Below are positions 28,182 to 38,772 of a stretch of DNA of 64,000 nt, one piece after another; within the stretch, counting starts at the first letter, position 1; each line of letters opens with the position of its first letter. A program made the position numbers and the translations under genes. The stretch covers positions 106,522 through 170,521 of the forward strand of contig JAKFXX010000008.1 in the NCBI GenBank assembly GCA_021731145.1. The letters are read 5' to 3'. The stretch is from Gammaproteobacteria bacterium (GTDB lineage Bacteria; Pseudomonadota; Gammaproteobacteria; Ga0077554; Ga007554). A model generated the notes under the pieces. That model worked only from the letters and a program-made list of their open reading frames with translations, searched no databases and was not told the DNA's origin.

Positions 28182-28347
28182 GGTTCTGGTCTTTGGTGTG
28201 GTGGTAAAGTCAGCTATAAAGCGTAACATAACCCAGGCAATGAAATTGCCGCTTCCCTTTTTTGGTGATTCGCGTAAAATACCCGGTTTTATTCCGCCTG
28301 CGCGTGGCGCGGGTTCTTCAGGTTTTGATTCAAAGGAAGCAGACACA

Positions 28348-28590
28348 ATGGTAACCATTCGTTTGGCACGCGGCGGCGCGAAAAGACGCCCTTTTTACCA
28401 CATCGTCGTGACCGATTCGCGCAATCCGCGTGATGGCCGCTATATCGAGCGCGTAGGGTTTTTTAACCCCGTTGCGACCGGCGGCGAAGTGCGCCTGAGC
28501 GTAAACAATGAGCGGGTGAATTACTGGGTATCCAAAGGCGCCCAGCCCTCCGAGCGTGTTGCTTCGCTGGTCAAGCAGCAGGCCGCTTGA
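28348..28590 (+). CDS. rpsP: 30S ribosomal protein S16
   Basis: 80 residues with the universal [20 protein letters not shown] opening and GFFNPVA core. First gene of the conserved rpsP-rimM-trmD-rplS operon. The ATG at 28348 follows an AAAGGAAGC-like site; longer upstream in-frame codons are not part of the protein. Confidence 0.97.
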   Translation: MVTIRLARGGAKRRPFYHIVVTDSRNPRDGRYIERVGFFNPVATGGEVRLSVNNERVNYWVSKGAQPSERVASLVKQQAA

Positions 28591-28652
28591 TAAGGCAAGG
28601 TCAGCGGGAGGCGCATGCGCTCGCTGACCGCTCTCGGCGCACCCATAAGAAG

Positions 28653-29189
28653 ATGAGTATCCTGAAGGCGGCAAGCGACAATCCCTCTGATTTGGTTGTA
28701 GTTGGGCGGATTTCCGGCATTTTCGGGGTGCGCGGTTGGGTCAAGGTGTATTCGTACACCCATCCGCTGGAAAATATTTTGGTCTATAACCCCTGGCAGG
28801 TACGCTCCAGACTGATAGGGGAAGAATGGAAGCCCATGAATTTGCAGGGCGGGCGCCCTCATGGCAAGGGCATCGTCGCGCAGCTTGAGGGTTTCAGCGA
28901 CCCCGAATCCGCCAGGGCTCTGTTGGGCGCGGATATCGCGGTGTGCCGGGATCAGTTGCCGTTACCTCGCTCCGGGCAGTATTACTGGAGGGATTTGGTG
29001 GGCCTGGCTGTTGAGACGCTCGACGGTGTTGCGCTGGGCACGGTGGATCATCTATTGGAAACCGGCGCGAATGACGTGCTGGTGGTCATGGGTGACCGGG
29101 AGCGTCTGATCCCCTATATTGACCAGGTGGTGGTTGAAGTCGATTTGCATGAGAAGCGCATGCGTGTCGATTGGGATCCTGAGTTCTAG
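28653..29189 (+). CDS. rimM: Ribosome maturation factor RimM
   Basis: 178 residues. The N-terminal half (VVVGRISGIFGVRGWVKV) binds S19 and the C-terminal PRC-barrel (YYWRDLVGLAV, GANDVLVV, RLIPYIDQVV) is complete. It helps 30S head assembly. A longer frame begins at 28587 but the MSILKAASDN start is closer to family length. Confidence 0.95.
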   Translation: MSILKAASDNPSDLVVVGRISGIFGVRGWVKVYSYTHPLENILVYNPWQVRSRLIGEEWKPMNLQGGRPHGKGIVAQLEGFSDPESARALLGADIAVCRDQLPLPRSGQYYWRDLVGLAVETLDGVALGTVDHLLETGANDVLVVMGDRERLIPYIDQVVVEVDLHEKRMRVDWDPEF

Positions 29190-29192
29190 CGG

Positions 29193-29936
29193 ATGCGTGT
29201 CGATGTTGTCACACTGTTCCCGCCCATGTTCGAAGGTTTCACCCAGCAGGGTGTGACGGGCAGGGCGGTGCAACGGGGCGTGTTGCAGTTGGGGTTGTGG
29301 AACCCGCGCGACTACACGCATGACCGCCACCGTACCGTTGATGCCCGCTCTTATGGCGGCGGTCCCGGCATGGTGATGATGGTGCAGCCATTGCGTGATG
29401 CAATCCGTGCGGCGCGCGCTGCCGACGCGGAACCGGTGCGGGTGATTTACCTCTCGCCGCAGGGGCGGCGCCTGGATCAGGCGGGTGTGCATGAGCTGGC
29501 CGCGCGATCCCGGCTGCTGTTGGTGGCGGGCCGTTACGAAGGGATAGACGAACGGGCGTTGCAGGCTGAGATCGACGAGGAATGGTCGATCGGCGACTAT
29601 GTGCTCAGCGGCGGCGAATTGGCGGCGATGGTGATTACCGATGCCGTGGCGCGATTGCTGCCCGGTGTGCTGGGGCATGAGGATTCCGCGCAGCAGGATT
29701 CATTTGCCGAAGGACTGCTGGATTATCCGCACTATACCCGGCCTGAAGAGGTTGACGGGGTGAAGGTGCCGGAGGTGCTGATGAGCGGTGATCATAAGGC
29801 GATCAATCGCTGGCGGTGCAAGCAGGCGTTGGGGCGGACATGGCTGAGACGGCCGGACATGCTGGAGGTTTTGACGCTGGATGCAGCGCAGCGTGAGTTG
29901 CTGGATGAATTCAAGAGAGAATACAAGAAGTTGTAG
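29193..29936 (+). CDS. trmD: tRNA (guanine-N1)-methyltransferase
   Basis: 247 residues. It methylates G37 of tRNAs that read CNN codons. The deep trefoil-knot SAM-binding segment is visible ([21 protein letters not shown] split around position 110-130, then [13 protein letters not shown]), along with the N-terminal [12 protein letters not shown]. It starts three bases after the rimM stop. Confidence 0.97.
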   Translation: MRVDVVTLFPPMFEGFTQQGVTGRAVQRGVLQLGLWNPRDYTHDRHRTVDARSYGGGPGMVMMVQPLRDAIRAARAADAEPVRVIYLSPQGRRLDQAGVHELAARSRLLLVAGRYEGIDERALQAEIDEEWSIGDYVLSGGELAAMVITDAVARLLPGVLGHEDSAQQDSFAEGLLDYPHYTRPEEVDGVKVPEVLMSGDHKAINRWRCKQALGRTWLRRPDMLEVLTLDAAQRELLDEFKREYKKL

Positions 29937-30011
29937 ATATGCAGGGTGCGCCACGCGCATAACCGGCTTGATTCAAAGAAGCTAAGATTTAACTGATTGG
30001 AGCGACAAACT

Positions 30012-30353
30012 ATGAACATTATTCAACAAATCGAAGCCGAACAGATGACGCGTGTGTTGCCTGCTTTTAACCCAGGCGATACAGTGACGGTGCAGGTGAA
30101 AGTGAAGGAAGGCAATCGTGAGCGTTTGCAGGCTTTTGAGGGCGTTGTTATCGCCAAGAGCAATCGCGGCTTGAATTCTTCCTTCACCGTGCGCAAGGTT
30201 TCCCATGGTGAAGGCGTGGAGCGTGTTTTCCAGACATACAGCCCGGGCATTGATTCTGTTTCGATCAAGCGCCGTGGCGCCGTGCGCCGCGCCAAGCTTT
30301 ACTACCTGCGTGATCTGAAAGGCAAGGCCGCGCGCATCAAGGAAAAGCTGTAA
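30012..30353 (+). CDS. rplS: 50S ribosomal protein L19
   Basis: 113 residues, starting [12 protein letters not shown], with the conserved [13 protein letters not shown] and [17 protein letters not shown] segments. Last gene of the S16 operon. The ATG at 30012 follows a TTGGAGCGAC site. Confidence 0.97.
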   Translation: MNIIQQIEAEQMTRVLPAFNPGDTVTVQVKVKEGNRERLQAFEGVVIAKSNRGLNSSFTVRKVSHGEGVERVFQTYSPGIDSVSIKRRGAVRRAKLYYLRDLKGKAARIKEKL

Positions 30354-30361
30354 TATCCCTT

Positions 30362-30398
30362 CCTTTATCCCTCTTGATTGTCCGAAGGGGGGTAAAGG
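30362..30398 (+). terminator. Hairpin after rplS
   Basis: Bases 30362-30375 pair with 30385-30398 over 14 positions with two G-U type mismatches around a nine-base loop. There is no T-run after it, so it is either a weak terminator or an RNA-stabilising hairpin at the end of the ribosomal operon. Confidence 0.4.
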
Positions 30399-30479
30399 AA
30401 ATGTCGGTGGGGCGGTAACTCTCTCCTGTCGATAGATATCTTCCTGGTAATAAATTCCAAGCGGGGTGAGCGCGCTGTG

Positions 30480-31703
30480 ATGAGAGACGGACGTTGCAAC
30501 AAGCATCGCCGGTTTCCCTTCGCGCGCGCCATCTCCCGTTTCATGTATTTACTTCCTCGTTTTTTCCCTCAGACAAATAACTCCCGCACGGTTCCTGTTC
30601 TGGTCCTATGGCTGGCACTGTTTGCCATGCCCGTGGTGCATGCCGATCAATTTGAAGACTTGACCGCGTTGGCAGGGCAAGGCGCTGCTGATCTTGCAAT
30701 ACGCCTGATAGATACGCATCAGCCTGCTGCCTCACAAAGCCCCGCTGATTGGGCGCAATGGGAGCGTGTACGGCTAGCCATCTATCAGCGGCAGGGGAAT
30801 GTGGGGGCAGTAGCGCAACGGGCGAGTGCCTTGCCGCAAAATATGCCGCAAGAGTTTGCCCGATGGGCGCTTGCGCAGGGCGCGGCGGCGCATCTTGAAC
30901 TGGGCCATGGCGCACCGGCCCGCGAGTTGTTGCTGCGCTTGCTGTGGACGCCCGGTGAAGCTGTGGACAGCCGCCAGTTCGCACAATGGCGCGCGATGGT
31001 GATTCGCAGTTACATCATGGATGGCCTCAAGGACGATGCGTATACCGCGATGTTGCGTTATCAGCAGGATTATGGCGATACGGATGCGCAAATCCAGTTG
31101 CTGCGCGCGCAGGTGATGCTGGTTTCGGGCCGCGCCGCTGAGGCCATTCAATTGTTGTTGACTGCGGCGGGGCCGGAGGCTTACACGTTGCGCTTGTTGG
31201 CGCGTCTGCGCAGTGGCGATAACCTGGAAGCTATCATGCGCGAGACGACGGGTGTACTGGCGGACAACAAGCTGGCCGCGCCTATCAAGGCCAGGCTGTG
31301 GGCCACGCAGGCCGAGGCGGCGGGGCATAGCGGTGATTGTGCCCGTCAGGTGCGCGCGCTGGAACAGGTGGCGCTTTTGGATCCAGGCACATTGGCGCGA
31401 GACGGTCTGTTTACCATCACTGTTGATACGGTGTGGAATGCTTATCGGAGTTGCGCGCGCGCGGTGGGTAATCGCGAGCAATTGTTAATGGGTGAATTCG
31501 AGCCGTGGTTTGCGGCGGCGGAATATTTGATAGCCACGCAGCCAGTCGAGGCACGCGCGGTCTTTGCGATGTTGGCGCAGGAGGGTGATACGCTGGAGAT
31601 TCGCCTGCGAGCGCATCGGCAGCTTATCAGGCTGCTGGCCAAAGACAAGCAGGGTGAGGAGCTGGTGCGCCGGCTATACCGTGATCTCGGGCGTTTTTCC
31701 TAG
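30480..31703 (+). CDS. Periplasmic TPR-like helical protein
   Basis: About 407 residues. A hydrophobic signal segment (VPVLVLWLALFAM) ends at VVHADQF, so the mature protein is periplasmic. The rest is alanine- and leucine-rich helical repeats of TPR/Sel1-like spacing (for example LLRAQVMLVSGRAAEAIQLL). A GGGGTGAG site supports a start at 30480; 30543 would give a more usual signal-peptide length. No named family. It lies between rplS and ogt; a link to envelope function is inference. Confidence 0.6.
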   Translation: MRDGRCNKHRRFPFARAISRFMYLLPRFFPQTNNSRTVPVLVLWLALFAMPVVHADQFEDLTALAGQGAADLAIRLIDTHQPAASQSPADWAQWERVRLAIYQRQGNVGAVAQRASALPQNMPQEFARWALAQGAAAHLELGHGAPARELLLRLLWTPGEAVDSRQFAQWRAMVIRSYIMDGLKDDAYTAMLRYQQDYGDTDAQIQLLRAQVMLVSGRAAEAIQLLLTAAGPEAYTLRLLARLRSGDNLEAIMRETTGVLADNKLAAPIKARLWATQAEAAGHSGDCARQVRALEQVALLDPGTLARDGLFTITVDTVWNAYRSCARAVGNREQLLMGEFEPWFAAAEYLIATQPVEARAVFAMLAQEGDTLEIRLRAHRQLIRLLAKDKQGEELVRRLYRDLGRFS

Positions 31704-31714
31704 GCTTGCTCGAT

Positions 31715-32191
31715 ATGGAATTGCCTTATGATGCCATTCTGACCGCGCCTTTTCCTCAGGCGAAGCTTGGCGTTTGCATTGACCGTGGTGCGCTTTGCAG
31801 CATCGATTTCCTTGATCCCACGATAGATGACCTGCCGCCAATGGACCCCGTGGCCGGGGAGGTGGCGCGGCAGTTGATGGCGTATTTCGCCAATCCCACC
31901 CATGTTTTTTCGTTGCCGCTGGCGACGCTGGGGACGCCTTTTCAACGACGCGTATGGCAGGCGCTGTGTGAGGTGCCGCCCGGCAAGCCAAGCCGCTATG
32001 GTGATGTGGCCCAGCGGCTAGCCAGCGGTCCGCGTGCGGTGGGTGGGGCGTGCCGGGCCAACCCTATTCCGATCATTGTGCCGTGCCATCGCGTTGTTAG
32101 TGCGAACGGACTCGGAGGATATTCTGGCGAGGTTTCAGGCGAGGGGCTGGCTATCAAGCGCTGGCTGCTGGATCATGAAAGCCGATTGTGA
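31715..32191 (+). CDS. ogt: Methylated-DNA-protein cysteine methyltransferase
   Basis: 158 residues. The active-site motif PCHRVV (with the suicide acceptor cysteine) and the helix-turn-helix block (TPFQRRVWQALCEVPPGKPSR, split) are intact, followed by GGYSG. It removes alkyl groups from O6-guanine. A TTG three codons upstream (31706) is an alternative start. Its end overlaps the xerD start by 17 bases, so the two are translationally linked. Confidence 0.92.
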   Translation: MELPYDAILTAPFPQAKLGVCIDRGALCSIDFLDPTIDDLPPMDPVAGEVARQLMAYFANPTHVFSLPLATLGTPFQRRVWQALCEVPPGKPSRYGDVAQRLASGPRAVGGACRANPIPIIVPCHRVVSANGLGGYSGEVSGEGLAIKRWLLDHESRL

Positions 32192-33071
32192 TGCGGACCG
32201 TGCCGCCATCGAGGTGTTTCTCGATGCGATCTGGATGGAGCGCGGTCTAAGCGCCAATACCCTGGCGGCTTATCGCACGGATCTTGCCGGCTTTGCAGCA
32301 TGGCTGGCGACGTATGGCAAGGCTCTCATTTCCGCAGGGCCGGAGGATTTGTCCGGTTATATGGCGACGCGCAAGCATGTCCGTTCCATGGCGCGCCTGC
32401 TGTCCTGTTTGCGGCGGTTTTATCAGTATCTGGTACGGGAGGGGCGTTTGGATGCCGATCCCAGTGCGCGTATTGATGCACCCAAGCTGGGGCATCCCTT
32501 GCCCAAGTCGCTGACCGAAACCGAGGTGGAGGTATTGCTCGACGCGCCGCCGACGGAGGAAGTGTTGGGATTGCGCGATCGCGCCATGCTGGAGTTGCTC
32601 TATGCCAGCGGCCTGCGTGTTTCGGAACTGGTTAACGCGGGTGTTGCGCAGGTGAATTTAAGCCAGGGCGTGGTGCGTGTCACAGGCAAGGGCGGTAAGG
32701 AACGCCTTGTCCCGATTGGTGATGAGTCACAGTTATGGCTGGAGCGTTATCTGCGCGAGGGGCGGCCTGAACTGCTGAAAGGAAGGCTCTGCGACGCCCT
32801 GTTTGTGACGCAACGCGGCGCGGCGATGACGCGCCAGGCGTTCTGGTATCTGATCAAGCGCTATGCGCAAACCGCCGGAATTGCCGCCGCCAAAATTTCC
32901 CCGCATACGCTGCGCCACTCGTTCGCTACCCATCTGCTGAATCATGGCGCTGATTTGCGCGTTTTGCAGATGCTGCTCGGGCACAGTGACTTATCCACCA
33001 CGCAAATTTATACTCATGTCGCAAAAGAGCGGTTGAAAAGCCTGCATGCCAGGCATCATCCGCGTGGTTGA
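32175..33071 (+). CDS. xerD: Site-specific tyrosine recombinase XerD
   Basis: 298 residues from the ATG at 32175, exactly the E. coli XerD length. The core-binding N-terminal SAM-like domain is followed by the catalytic domain with R in [24 protein letters not shown] and the tyrosine in QIYTHV. With XerC it resolves chromosome dimers at dif. The preceding in-frame stretch back to 32034 overlaps ogt in another frame and is not part of the protein. Confidence 0.94.
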   Translation: MKADCDADRAAIEVFLDAIWMERGLSANTLAAYRTDLAGFAAWLATYGKALISAGPEDLSGYMATRKHVRSMARLLSCLRRFYQYLVREGRLDADPSARIDAPKLGHPLPKSLTETEVEVLLDAPPTEEVLGLRDRAMLELLYASGLRVSELVNAGVAQVNLSQGVVRVTGKGGKERLVPIGDESQLWLERYLREGRPELLKGRLCDALFVTQRGAAMTRQAFWYLIKRYAQTAGIAAAKISPHTLRHSFATHLLNHGADLRVLQMLLGHSDLSTTQIYTHVAKERLKSLHARHHPRG

Positions 33072-33106
33072 ATGGAACTGTTGTTCGTTGGAGGTCTCAA
33101 ATATAT

Positions 33107-33589
33107 ATGCCGTCCTTTGATGTGGTATCGGAAGTGAATATGCCGGAAGTGCGTAATGCGGTGGATCAGGCGAACCGTGAGATCGCCACGCGCTTTGATT
33201 TCAAGGGGTCGGGCGCGCATATTGAGCAGGCCGATACGGTGGTCACCCTCCATGCCAGCAGCGAATTCCAGATTGATCAGATGCTGGATATTATGCTGGG
33301 CAAGTTCGCCAAGCGTGGCGTGGATATTGCTTGTCTTGATAAGGGCAAGGTGGAGGCCGCCGGTAACAAGGCGCGCCAACCGCTTACTGTGCGCCAGGGG
33401 ATTGATGCCGATCAGGCCAGAAAGATTGTGAAACTTATCAAGGACAGCAAGGCCAAGGTGCAGGTTGCGATTCAGGGCGAGCAGGTGCGTGTTACCGGCA
33501 AGAAGCGCGATGATTTGCAAGAGGTGATTGCGCTGTTGCGCCAGTCCAAGCTTGATCTGCCTGTGCAGTTCACCAATTTCCGCGATTAA
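33107..33589 (+). CDS. yajQ: YajQ-family nucleotide-binding protein
   Basis: 160 residues, standard size: [21 protein letters not shown] at the start (in two parts), [28 protein letters not shown] and [13 protein letters not shown] at the end. YajQ proteins bind RNA, and in Xanthomonas and Pseudomonas some bind cyclic-di-GMP. The upstream codons from 33068 are not conserved. Confidence 0.93.
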   Translation: MPSFDVVSEVNMPEVRNAVDQANREIATRFDFKGSGAHIEQADTVVTLHASSEFQIDQMLDIMLGKFAKRGVDIACLDKGKVEAAGNKARQPLTVRQGIDADQARKIVKLIKDSKAKVQVAIQGEQVRVTGKKRDDLQEVIALLRQSKLDLPVQFTNFRD

Positions 33590-33596
33590 GGCGATA

Positions 33597-34334
33597 ATGA
33601 TGATTAAAAAAGCGTTTCTGATGATGCTGCTTGCAGTATCCGGATCCCAGGCTGTGATGGCGGATGATGCCGATGTGGCTGAAATCAACAAGGCATTTCA
33701 AGTGTTGGTGCCGGGTGCCAAGCCGGACAGCATCACACCGTCCTCGATTCCGGGCATGTACGAAGTTACGCTTGGCGCGGATGTGGTTTATATATCGAAA
33801 AATGGCCGCTATCTGCTGCAAGGTGATTTAGTGGATTTGCAGACGAAGAAAAATCTGACGGAAGGGAAACGTTCCGCAGGACGCCTCAAGCTGGTAAATT
33901 CCATGCGGGAAGACAAAATGATTGTGTTTGCACCGGCAAAGGTGAAACACACGATTACGGTGTTTACGGATATTGACTGTGCCTATTGCCGGAAATTGCA
34001 CACGGAAATGTCCGCGTTGAATCAGCTTGGTATCAAGGTGCGCTACCTCCTGTATCCGCGCGCCGGGGTGAACTCTGAATCTTATGAAAAGGCGGTATCC
34101 GTGTGGTGCATGAAGGATCATAAAACGGCGCTGACTGCAGCAAAGGCTACCGGCACTATTGCAAAGAAGACCTGCGATAATCCGGTGCGTGAACATATGG
34201 CGTTGGCCGACAGTGTGGGGGTGACTGGCACGCCTACTATGGTTATGGAGGACGGCAGGGTGTTGCCGGGCTATGTTCCGGCGCAGCGTTTGAGCAAATT
34301 GCTGGATGACGCCAGCGCGAATAAAGTGAATTAA
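33597..34334 (+). CDS. dsbC: Periplasmic disulfide isomerase DsbC
   Basis: 245 residues. The signal peptide (MIKKAFLMMLLAVSG, ending near VMADD) is followed by the dimerisation domain (about 25-85) and a thioredoxin domain with the active site CAYC (in DIDCAYCRKLH; E. coli has CGYC) and the TPTMV cis-proline loop. Tandem ATGs at 33597 and 33600 give two possible starts. It reshuffles wrong disulfides in the periplasm. In this region the order xerD-yajQ-dsbC is unusual because yajQ separates them. Confidence 0.92.
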   Translation: MMIKKAFLMMLLAVSGSQAVMADDADVAEINKAFQVLVPGAKPDSITPSSIPGMYEVTLGADVVYISKNGRYLLQGDLVDLQTKKNLTEGKRSAGRLKLVNSMREDKMIVFAPAKVKHTITVFTDIDCAYCRKLHTEMSALNQLGIKVRYLLYPRAGVNSESYEKAVSVWCMKDHKTALTAAKATGTIAKKTCDNPVREHMALADSVGVTGTPTMVMEDGRVLPGYVPAQRLSKLLDDASANKVN

Positions 34335-34514
34335 AAACGGAGTGAAGTGCTTTACAAAGCGTCAAAATGTAGCGCATGATAATCAACTGGTTAGATTTTA
34401 CGGTCGGATAGGCCTGCAAAGATTATTATCCATGGGACGGGGTGCAAGGATGGGGTACGGACGCGCGATCGCCACGGAGTGACGCGGGGTAAGGATGCCC
34501 TACGGGAGTAGTGG

Positions 34515-34546
34515 AAAGGCGGCCTTCGGGCCGCCTTTCTTTTTTC
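34515..34546 (+). terminator. Rho-independent terminator after dsbC
   Basis: AAAGGCGGCC (34515-34524) and GGCCGCCTTT (34529-34538) pair perfectly around the stable TTCG loop, followed by CTTTTTTC. It lies 180 bases after dsbC and just before the convergent end of hemY. Confidence 0.95.
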
Positions 34547-34550
34547 GGGG

Positions 34551-35822
34551 TTAACGCACAGGCAGAATCGCATTCTCGATTCTCTTTGCGCCTTTGGTTG
34601 CGTCGGATGGATAGGCGGGTAGCGGCGGCATGGTGATGATTTTACCCGCAGTCAGCGCCAGGCCTTTGCGGTAACAATCAAGGGCATTTTCCTGTTCCCC
34701 CAGCCGCTCCAGTAGCTGCCCTAGCATCTGATAGGTTTCAGGTTTGGCGCCCGTGCTAATGCTGCTCTCAAGGTAACGGCGTGCCTTGCCCCACAGGCGG
34801 TTGCGCAGGCTCAGGTGGCCCAGCGTCAGCAGCAGCGTTGCGTTATTCTCGTGGTCTTTGAGCCACGCTTCGGCGCGGGTAAGCTGCTTTGCTGGATCGG
34901 CCCCGGCAGCCAGTCCATAGAGATGGGCAAGGGTGTCGCCCCAGTTTTTCTGGATGGCCTCCTGCAACATCGTTTCTGCCTGCTCACCCGCGCCTTGGGC
35001 GATGAGGGCGCTGGCATATTCGGACAAGATGCTTTCGTGTTGACGCAATTTCTGCGGCACCTGCTGCCAGGTTTTTACCAGCGCCAGTGAATCTGGGCCT
35101 TGTGCGGCGCGGGCCAACAGCTTGGCATGAGCCGTGCCTTCCAGATCATCAGCACGTTGGTTATCTATGACGCCAAGCCGGCGCAGATCGGGCAATAACT
35201 CAAGCAGGTGTTGCCATTCCTGTGATTCGATATATAAGGCCATGAGAAGCTTCAGCACAGCGGTGTTTTTGTGCGCGGTGCCACGCAGTTTGTGCAGTGT
35301 GGTGAGCGCCTGCCCGGTCTGTCGATGGGCAATTTGCAGGGTGGCTTGAGTTAAGCCTGTTGCGACATCATGGCCGGGTTTGCACTGTTGTGCCAGTTGC
35401 AGATAATTGTCGCGCCGGTCATCTGCGCCTTGTTCCTGTGCGGCGCGCGCGGCGGCGAGATAGTTGATGAGCGGTGTCTCGCTGTGTTCGGTATGTTTGG
35501 TGAGTTCTTTCTCTGCTACTGCCCAATCACCCTCAGCCAATTTAACCAATCCATGTGTAAGCGCAGTACGCGCCCTGTTCAGCCGCTTCTGTTTCTGCAA
35601 GTGCGCCAGCCGTTTTGGGAAGCGCCGCATCGCCGTCCAAAGGCGCAGTACATAGTGAAAAGCGAAAAAGGCCAGCAACAGCACAATCACAAGCAGCACG
35701 AGGCTGGTTTCCAGCGTCCACTCGCGATAAACGATCTGGACATAGCCCGGATCGCCCGATACCGCCAGGCCGATGCCGGCGGCGGCAATCAGGGCGAGCA
35801 GCACATAGGCCAATAGCTTCAT
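34551..35822 (-). CDS. hemY: Heme-biosynthesis-associated protein HemY
   Basis: 423 residues. Two N-terminal helices (about 3-20 and 40-62, with the family-typical EWTLETSLVLLV and ALTHGLVKLAEGDW) precede TPR-type helical repeats. HemY of the gamma-type is an inner-membrane TPR protein that lies after hemX in proteobacteria; its exact role in heme synthesis is not established and it is not the Bacillus oxidase of the same name. Its start overlaps the hemX end. Confidence 0.92.
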   Translation of the reverse strand: MKLLAYVLLALIAAAGIGLAVSGDPGYVQIVYREWTLETSLVLLVIVLLLAFFAFHYVLRLWTAMRRFPKRLAHLQKQKRLNRARTALTHGLVKLAEGDWAVAEKELTKHTEHSETPLINYLAAARAAQEQGADDRRDNYLQLAQQCKPGHDVATGLTQATLQIAHRQTGQALTTLHKLRGTAHKNTAVLKLLMALYIESQEWQHLLELLPDLRRLGVIDNQRADDLEGTAHAKLLARAAQGPDSLALVKTWQQVPQKLRQHESILSEYASALIAQGAGEQAETMLQEAIQKNWGDTLAHLYGLAAGADPAKQLTRAEAWLKDHENNATLLLTLGHLSLRNRLWGKARRYLESSISTGAKPETYQMLGQLLERLGEQENALDCYRKGLALTAGKIITMPPLPAYPSDATKGAKRIENAILPVR

Positions 35823-36949
35823 GGAGATGACGTGCCTTGAGTGCCGCTCTGAACGGCAGGTGTCACAGGATTGGCGATGGCACCACTATTGTGTGCGAGC
35901 CAGGCGCGCAAGGTTTTTAGCGAGGGGGAAATGTCCGGCAGCGGCGGTGCAAGATCCATTTTTTCAAGCCGGGTTATGGCGTCTTGTGCGGCTTTGGCGG
36001 CGGCATCCTGCTCAAAATAGCGGGCCAGCCAGTCACGCGCGGTCGACAGGCTCATGTGCAAGGTCTTGGTGTCGCGCCGCAGCAGGGCAAGGCGCGCAGT
36101 TTCCAATGCCAGACGCAGATTGTGGCGCAGGAAAAAACGCTGATCGGGGCTTGTCAGCGGCAGGACGGCCTGATCGGTGCGCCTGATTATCACCAGGCTT
36201 TTTAGTTCTTGCCAGGTGCCGCCCCAGAAATTTTGTGTCTCACGAGGTAGCGATGCGGTGGGTGCCTTGGTTTGCGACCCCAGCGGTGTCCATCGTTCCA
36301 GCTGATTTTGCAGGCTGTTGAGCGTCAAGGAGGCGCCGGCGATATCCGGTTGCGGTACAGCCTTTAATTGGGTGATTTCATCGATTAACTGTTGACGCGC
36401 CCCAAGCAGAGCGGGATCGGCCGTTTCCCCCAGGTGCTGATTGGCCTCTTCCAGAGCGGTGATGGCGGTGGCTACATCCTGCTCCAGAAGCAGGCGGTGG
36501 CTGGCGATGCGCATCAGGTATTCGGCATCGGATGCCGTCGAAAAGTCATGGCTTTTTTCCATGCTGCTGCGCATTTCCTGCGTGGCGGCGCGCAATGCTT
36601 GCTGTTCGGCCCGCAGTTCCTCCAGGCCTTTGAGTTCGCTTTTGATCGTGCTGTCCAGCATGCGCAGCGCGGTGCTGGTTTGGGCTATATCATTATTGAG
36701 CGCCTGCTGGCTGGTCCAGAGGAAATAACCCGCTGCGCCCAGGCCGAGCGTGAGCAGCAGCGCAAGCAACGCCAGAAATAGTGCTGGGCCACTCCTGTAC
36801 GTCTCTCCCTGTACATCACGCGGGGTGGCGGATGCTTCTGGCTTTTTGGGAGGCTTCGCCGGATGGGTGTGGTCGGCGCTGGAAGAAGGATGGCCGGTTG
36901 GCACCGGCTCCGCGCTGGAATGCCCGGATATTTTTTCGCTGTCGTTCAT
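35819..36949 (-). CDS. hemX: HemX, putative uroporphyrin-III C-methyltransferase-like protein
   Basis: 376 residues. A polar, proline- and histidine-rich cytoplasmic tail (1-65), one transmembrane helix (about 57-85: ALFLALLALLLTLGLG) and a long coiled-coil/helical periplasmic part with ELKGLEELRAEQQALRAA. It belongs to the HemX family (older name CysG-like). The start at 36949 (MNDSEKI) overlaps the hemD stop; a longer frame to 36985 is less likely. Confidence 0.9.
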   Translation of the reverse strand: MNDSEKISGHSSAEPVPTGHPSSSADHTHPAKPPKKPEASATPRDVQGETYRSGPALFLALLALLLTLGLGAAGYFLWTSQQALNNDIAQTSTALRMLDSTIKSELKGLEELRAEQQALRAATQEMRSSMEKSHDFSTASDAEYLMRIASHRLLLEQDVATAITALEEANQHLGETADPALLGARQQLIDEITQLKAVPQPDIAGASLTLNSLQNQLERWTPLGSQTKAPTASLPRETQNFWGGTWQELKSLVIIRRTDQAVLPLTSPDQRFFLRHNLRLALETARLALLRRDTKTLHMSLSTARDWLARYFEQDAAAKAAQDAITRLEKMDLAPPLPDISPSLKTLRAWLAHNSGAIANPVTPAVQSGTQGTSSP

Positions 36950-37740
36950 GTCATGTTCACAGACGAAACGCGCTCGGTAGTACACCAGTCCCTAATCGCC
37001 GCCACCAGTCCCGCATCGCTGGCCTCGCTTGCTATCAGTGGCGGGCAGACAAAGCCAAGTTCGTTTGCCAAGTCTGCGGTCCGCTGGCTGATTACCACCA
37101 GGGGTATGTACAGCAGCCATTCCCTGCCCGTTTCCCCGGCCATTTCCCACAGGTTGCGCAGGCTCTCGTTGCTGGTTACGACGATGGCATCAATTCCGGC
37201 ATCCATCACGCTGCTGAAGTTCCCTGCGGGTTTGCCGCGTCGGTAGACTTCAGCGTATTCCACCTGCGCGCCGCGCTCTCTGAGTGTGTCGCCCAGCAAT
37301 TCGCGGCCACCCTCGCCACGGAAGATCACTATCCTTTTGGACGCGACATCTCGCATCACGTCCAGGGCGAGTAACGCCTCGCTATTGAACTGCTGGTGGG
37401 GGCGGATATCGACAGGTCTACCGCGGCGCTCCAACTCCTCGGCAGTACGCGCGCCCACCGCAGCCACCTTCAGGTGTGGCGGCCAGTCGTGGCGTGGCGA
37501 CAACAGCTCCATCGTCTTGCTCACAGCGTTGGTGCTGATGAAAATGGCGGTGTCGAATTCATCAAGGTGGTCGAGGAGATTGCGTGCCGCGTTGATGTCC
37601 TGCGGATCGAGGATTTCAATCGCGGGAAGCAGCACCGCGCGCCCGCCCTCGGCCTCGATCAGTTCGCACAAGCGCTGTGACTGCTGGGCCGGGCGTGTGA
37701 CTAATACGGTTATGCCTTCCATTGCGGGTTTCCGGGTCAT
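36946..37740 (-). CDS. hemD: Uroporphyrinogen-III synthase
   Basis: 264 residues with the weakly conserved HemD fold: [17 protein letters not shown] at the start, [26 protein letters not shown], and [13 protein letters not shown] near the end. It closes and inverts ring D of hydroxymethylbilane. Its start overlaps the hemC stop (TGATG type), so the pair is translationally coupled. Confidence 0.93.
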   Translation of the reverse strand: MTRKPAMEGITVLVTRPAQQSQRLCELIEAEGGRAVLLPAIEILDPQDINAARNLLDHLDEFDTAIFISTNAVSKTMELLSPRHDWPPHLKVAAVGARTAEELERRGRPVDIRPHQQFNSEALLALDVMRDVASKRIVIFRGEGGRELLGDTLRERGAQVEYAEVYRRGKPAGNFSSVMDAGIDAIVVTSNESLRNLWEMAGETGREWLLYIPLVVISQRTADLANELGFVCPPLIASEASDAGLVAAIRDWCTTERVSSVNMT

Positions 37741-38684
37741 GATGGAGTGGGGAGGGCGTCCTGATAGACATCTTTCAGGATTGCGGCGGCGCCACGTTTC
37801 AGCAAATCTTCAGCAAGCGCTATGCCAAGTTGCTCTGCCTCCTGCTGTGACCCGCTGACTTCGCCACGCACCACCTCGCTGCCATCGGGGCGGCCCACCA
37901 GGCCGCGCAGGATGAGGTTGTTGCCGTCGAGCACGGCGTATCCGGCTATTGGCACTTGACACCCTCCCTCCAGACGCCGGTTCATGGCGCGCTCCGCCGT
38001 GACGCGGACGTGGGTGGGTGCGTCATTTAACGATGCGAGCAGAGCGTGGATACGCGCGTCATCCTCACGGCATTCGATGCCCACCGCGCCTTGCCCCACA
38101 GCGGGCAGCGAGACGCGGGTATCCAGATATTCCGTGATGCGTTCCGCCATTCCGAGGCGCAACAGCCCGGCGCTGGCGAGGATGATGGCGTCGTATTCGC
38201 CCGCGTCAAGTTTCGCAAGACGTGTGTTGACATTGCCGCGTAGCGTGAGGATATTCAGGTCGGGGCGTTTCTCATTCAGTTGGCACTGGCGGCGCAGGCT
38301 GGATGTGCCTACCCGCGCGCCCTGCGGCAAGTCATTCAGGCTGGCGTATGTGTTCGAGACAAAGGCATCGCGCGCGTCTTCACGCTCACATACCACCGCC
38401 AGATGCAGGCCGGGCGGGAATTCCGCAGGCACGTCTTTCATGGAATGAACCGCGATATCGGCGCGCCCCTCCAGCATGCCCTGCTCCAGCTCTTTGACGA
38501 ACAGCCCTTTGCCGCCGATCTTGGCCAGCGGGCTGTCGAGGATCTTGTCGCCTTGGGTGGTCATCTTTAACAACTCCACCTGAAGCCCAGGATGGGCCTC
38601 CAGCAGTCTGTCGCGGACATATTCGGCCTGCCACAGGGCTAATGGGCTTTTGCGGGTGGCGATGCGGACTCTATTTGCGGGCAT
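37737..38684 (-). CDS. hemC: Porphobilinogen deaminase
   Basis: 315 residues, normal size. It polymerises four porphobilinogens into hydroxymethylbilane. The opening [15 protein letters not shown], the [10 protein letters not shown] loop, the LGTSSLRR-type [10 protein letters not shown] segment and the cofactor-binding cysteine in [13 protein letters not shown] are all intact. First gene of the leftward hemCDXY operon and separated by 88 bases from algR, which lies upstream on the same strand. Confidence 0.97.
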   Translation of the reverse strand: MPANRVRIATRKSPLALWQAEYVRDRLLEAHPGLQVELLKMTTQGDKILDSPLAKIGGKGLFVKELEQGMLEGRADIAVHSMKDVPAEFPPGLHLAVVCEREDARDAFVSNTYASLNDLPQGARVGTSSLRRQCQLNEKRPDLNILTLRGNVNTRLAKLDAGEYDAIILASAGLLRLGMAERITEYLDTRVSLPAVGQGAVGIECREDDARIHALLASLNDAPTHVRVTAERAMNRRLEGGCQVPIAGYAVLDGNNLILRGLVGRPDGSEVVRGEVSGSQQEAEQLGIALAEDLLKRGAAAILKDVYQDALPTPS

Positions 38685-38772
38685 GTGCGAACCAGGTTTT
38701 GATGTTTTGGGTTACAGGAGCGAACAATCCCGCTGCTGCTTTCGACTAATGATACCGTCTGTAACCGCAAAT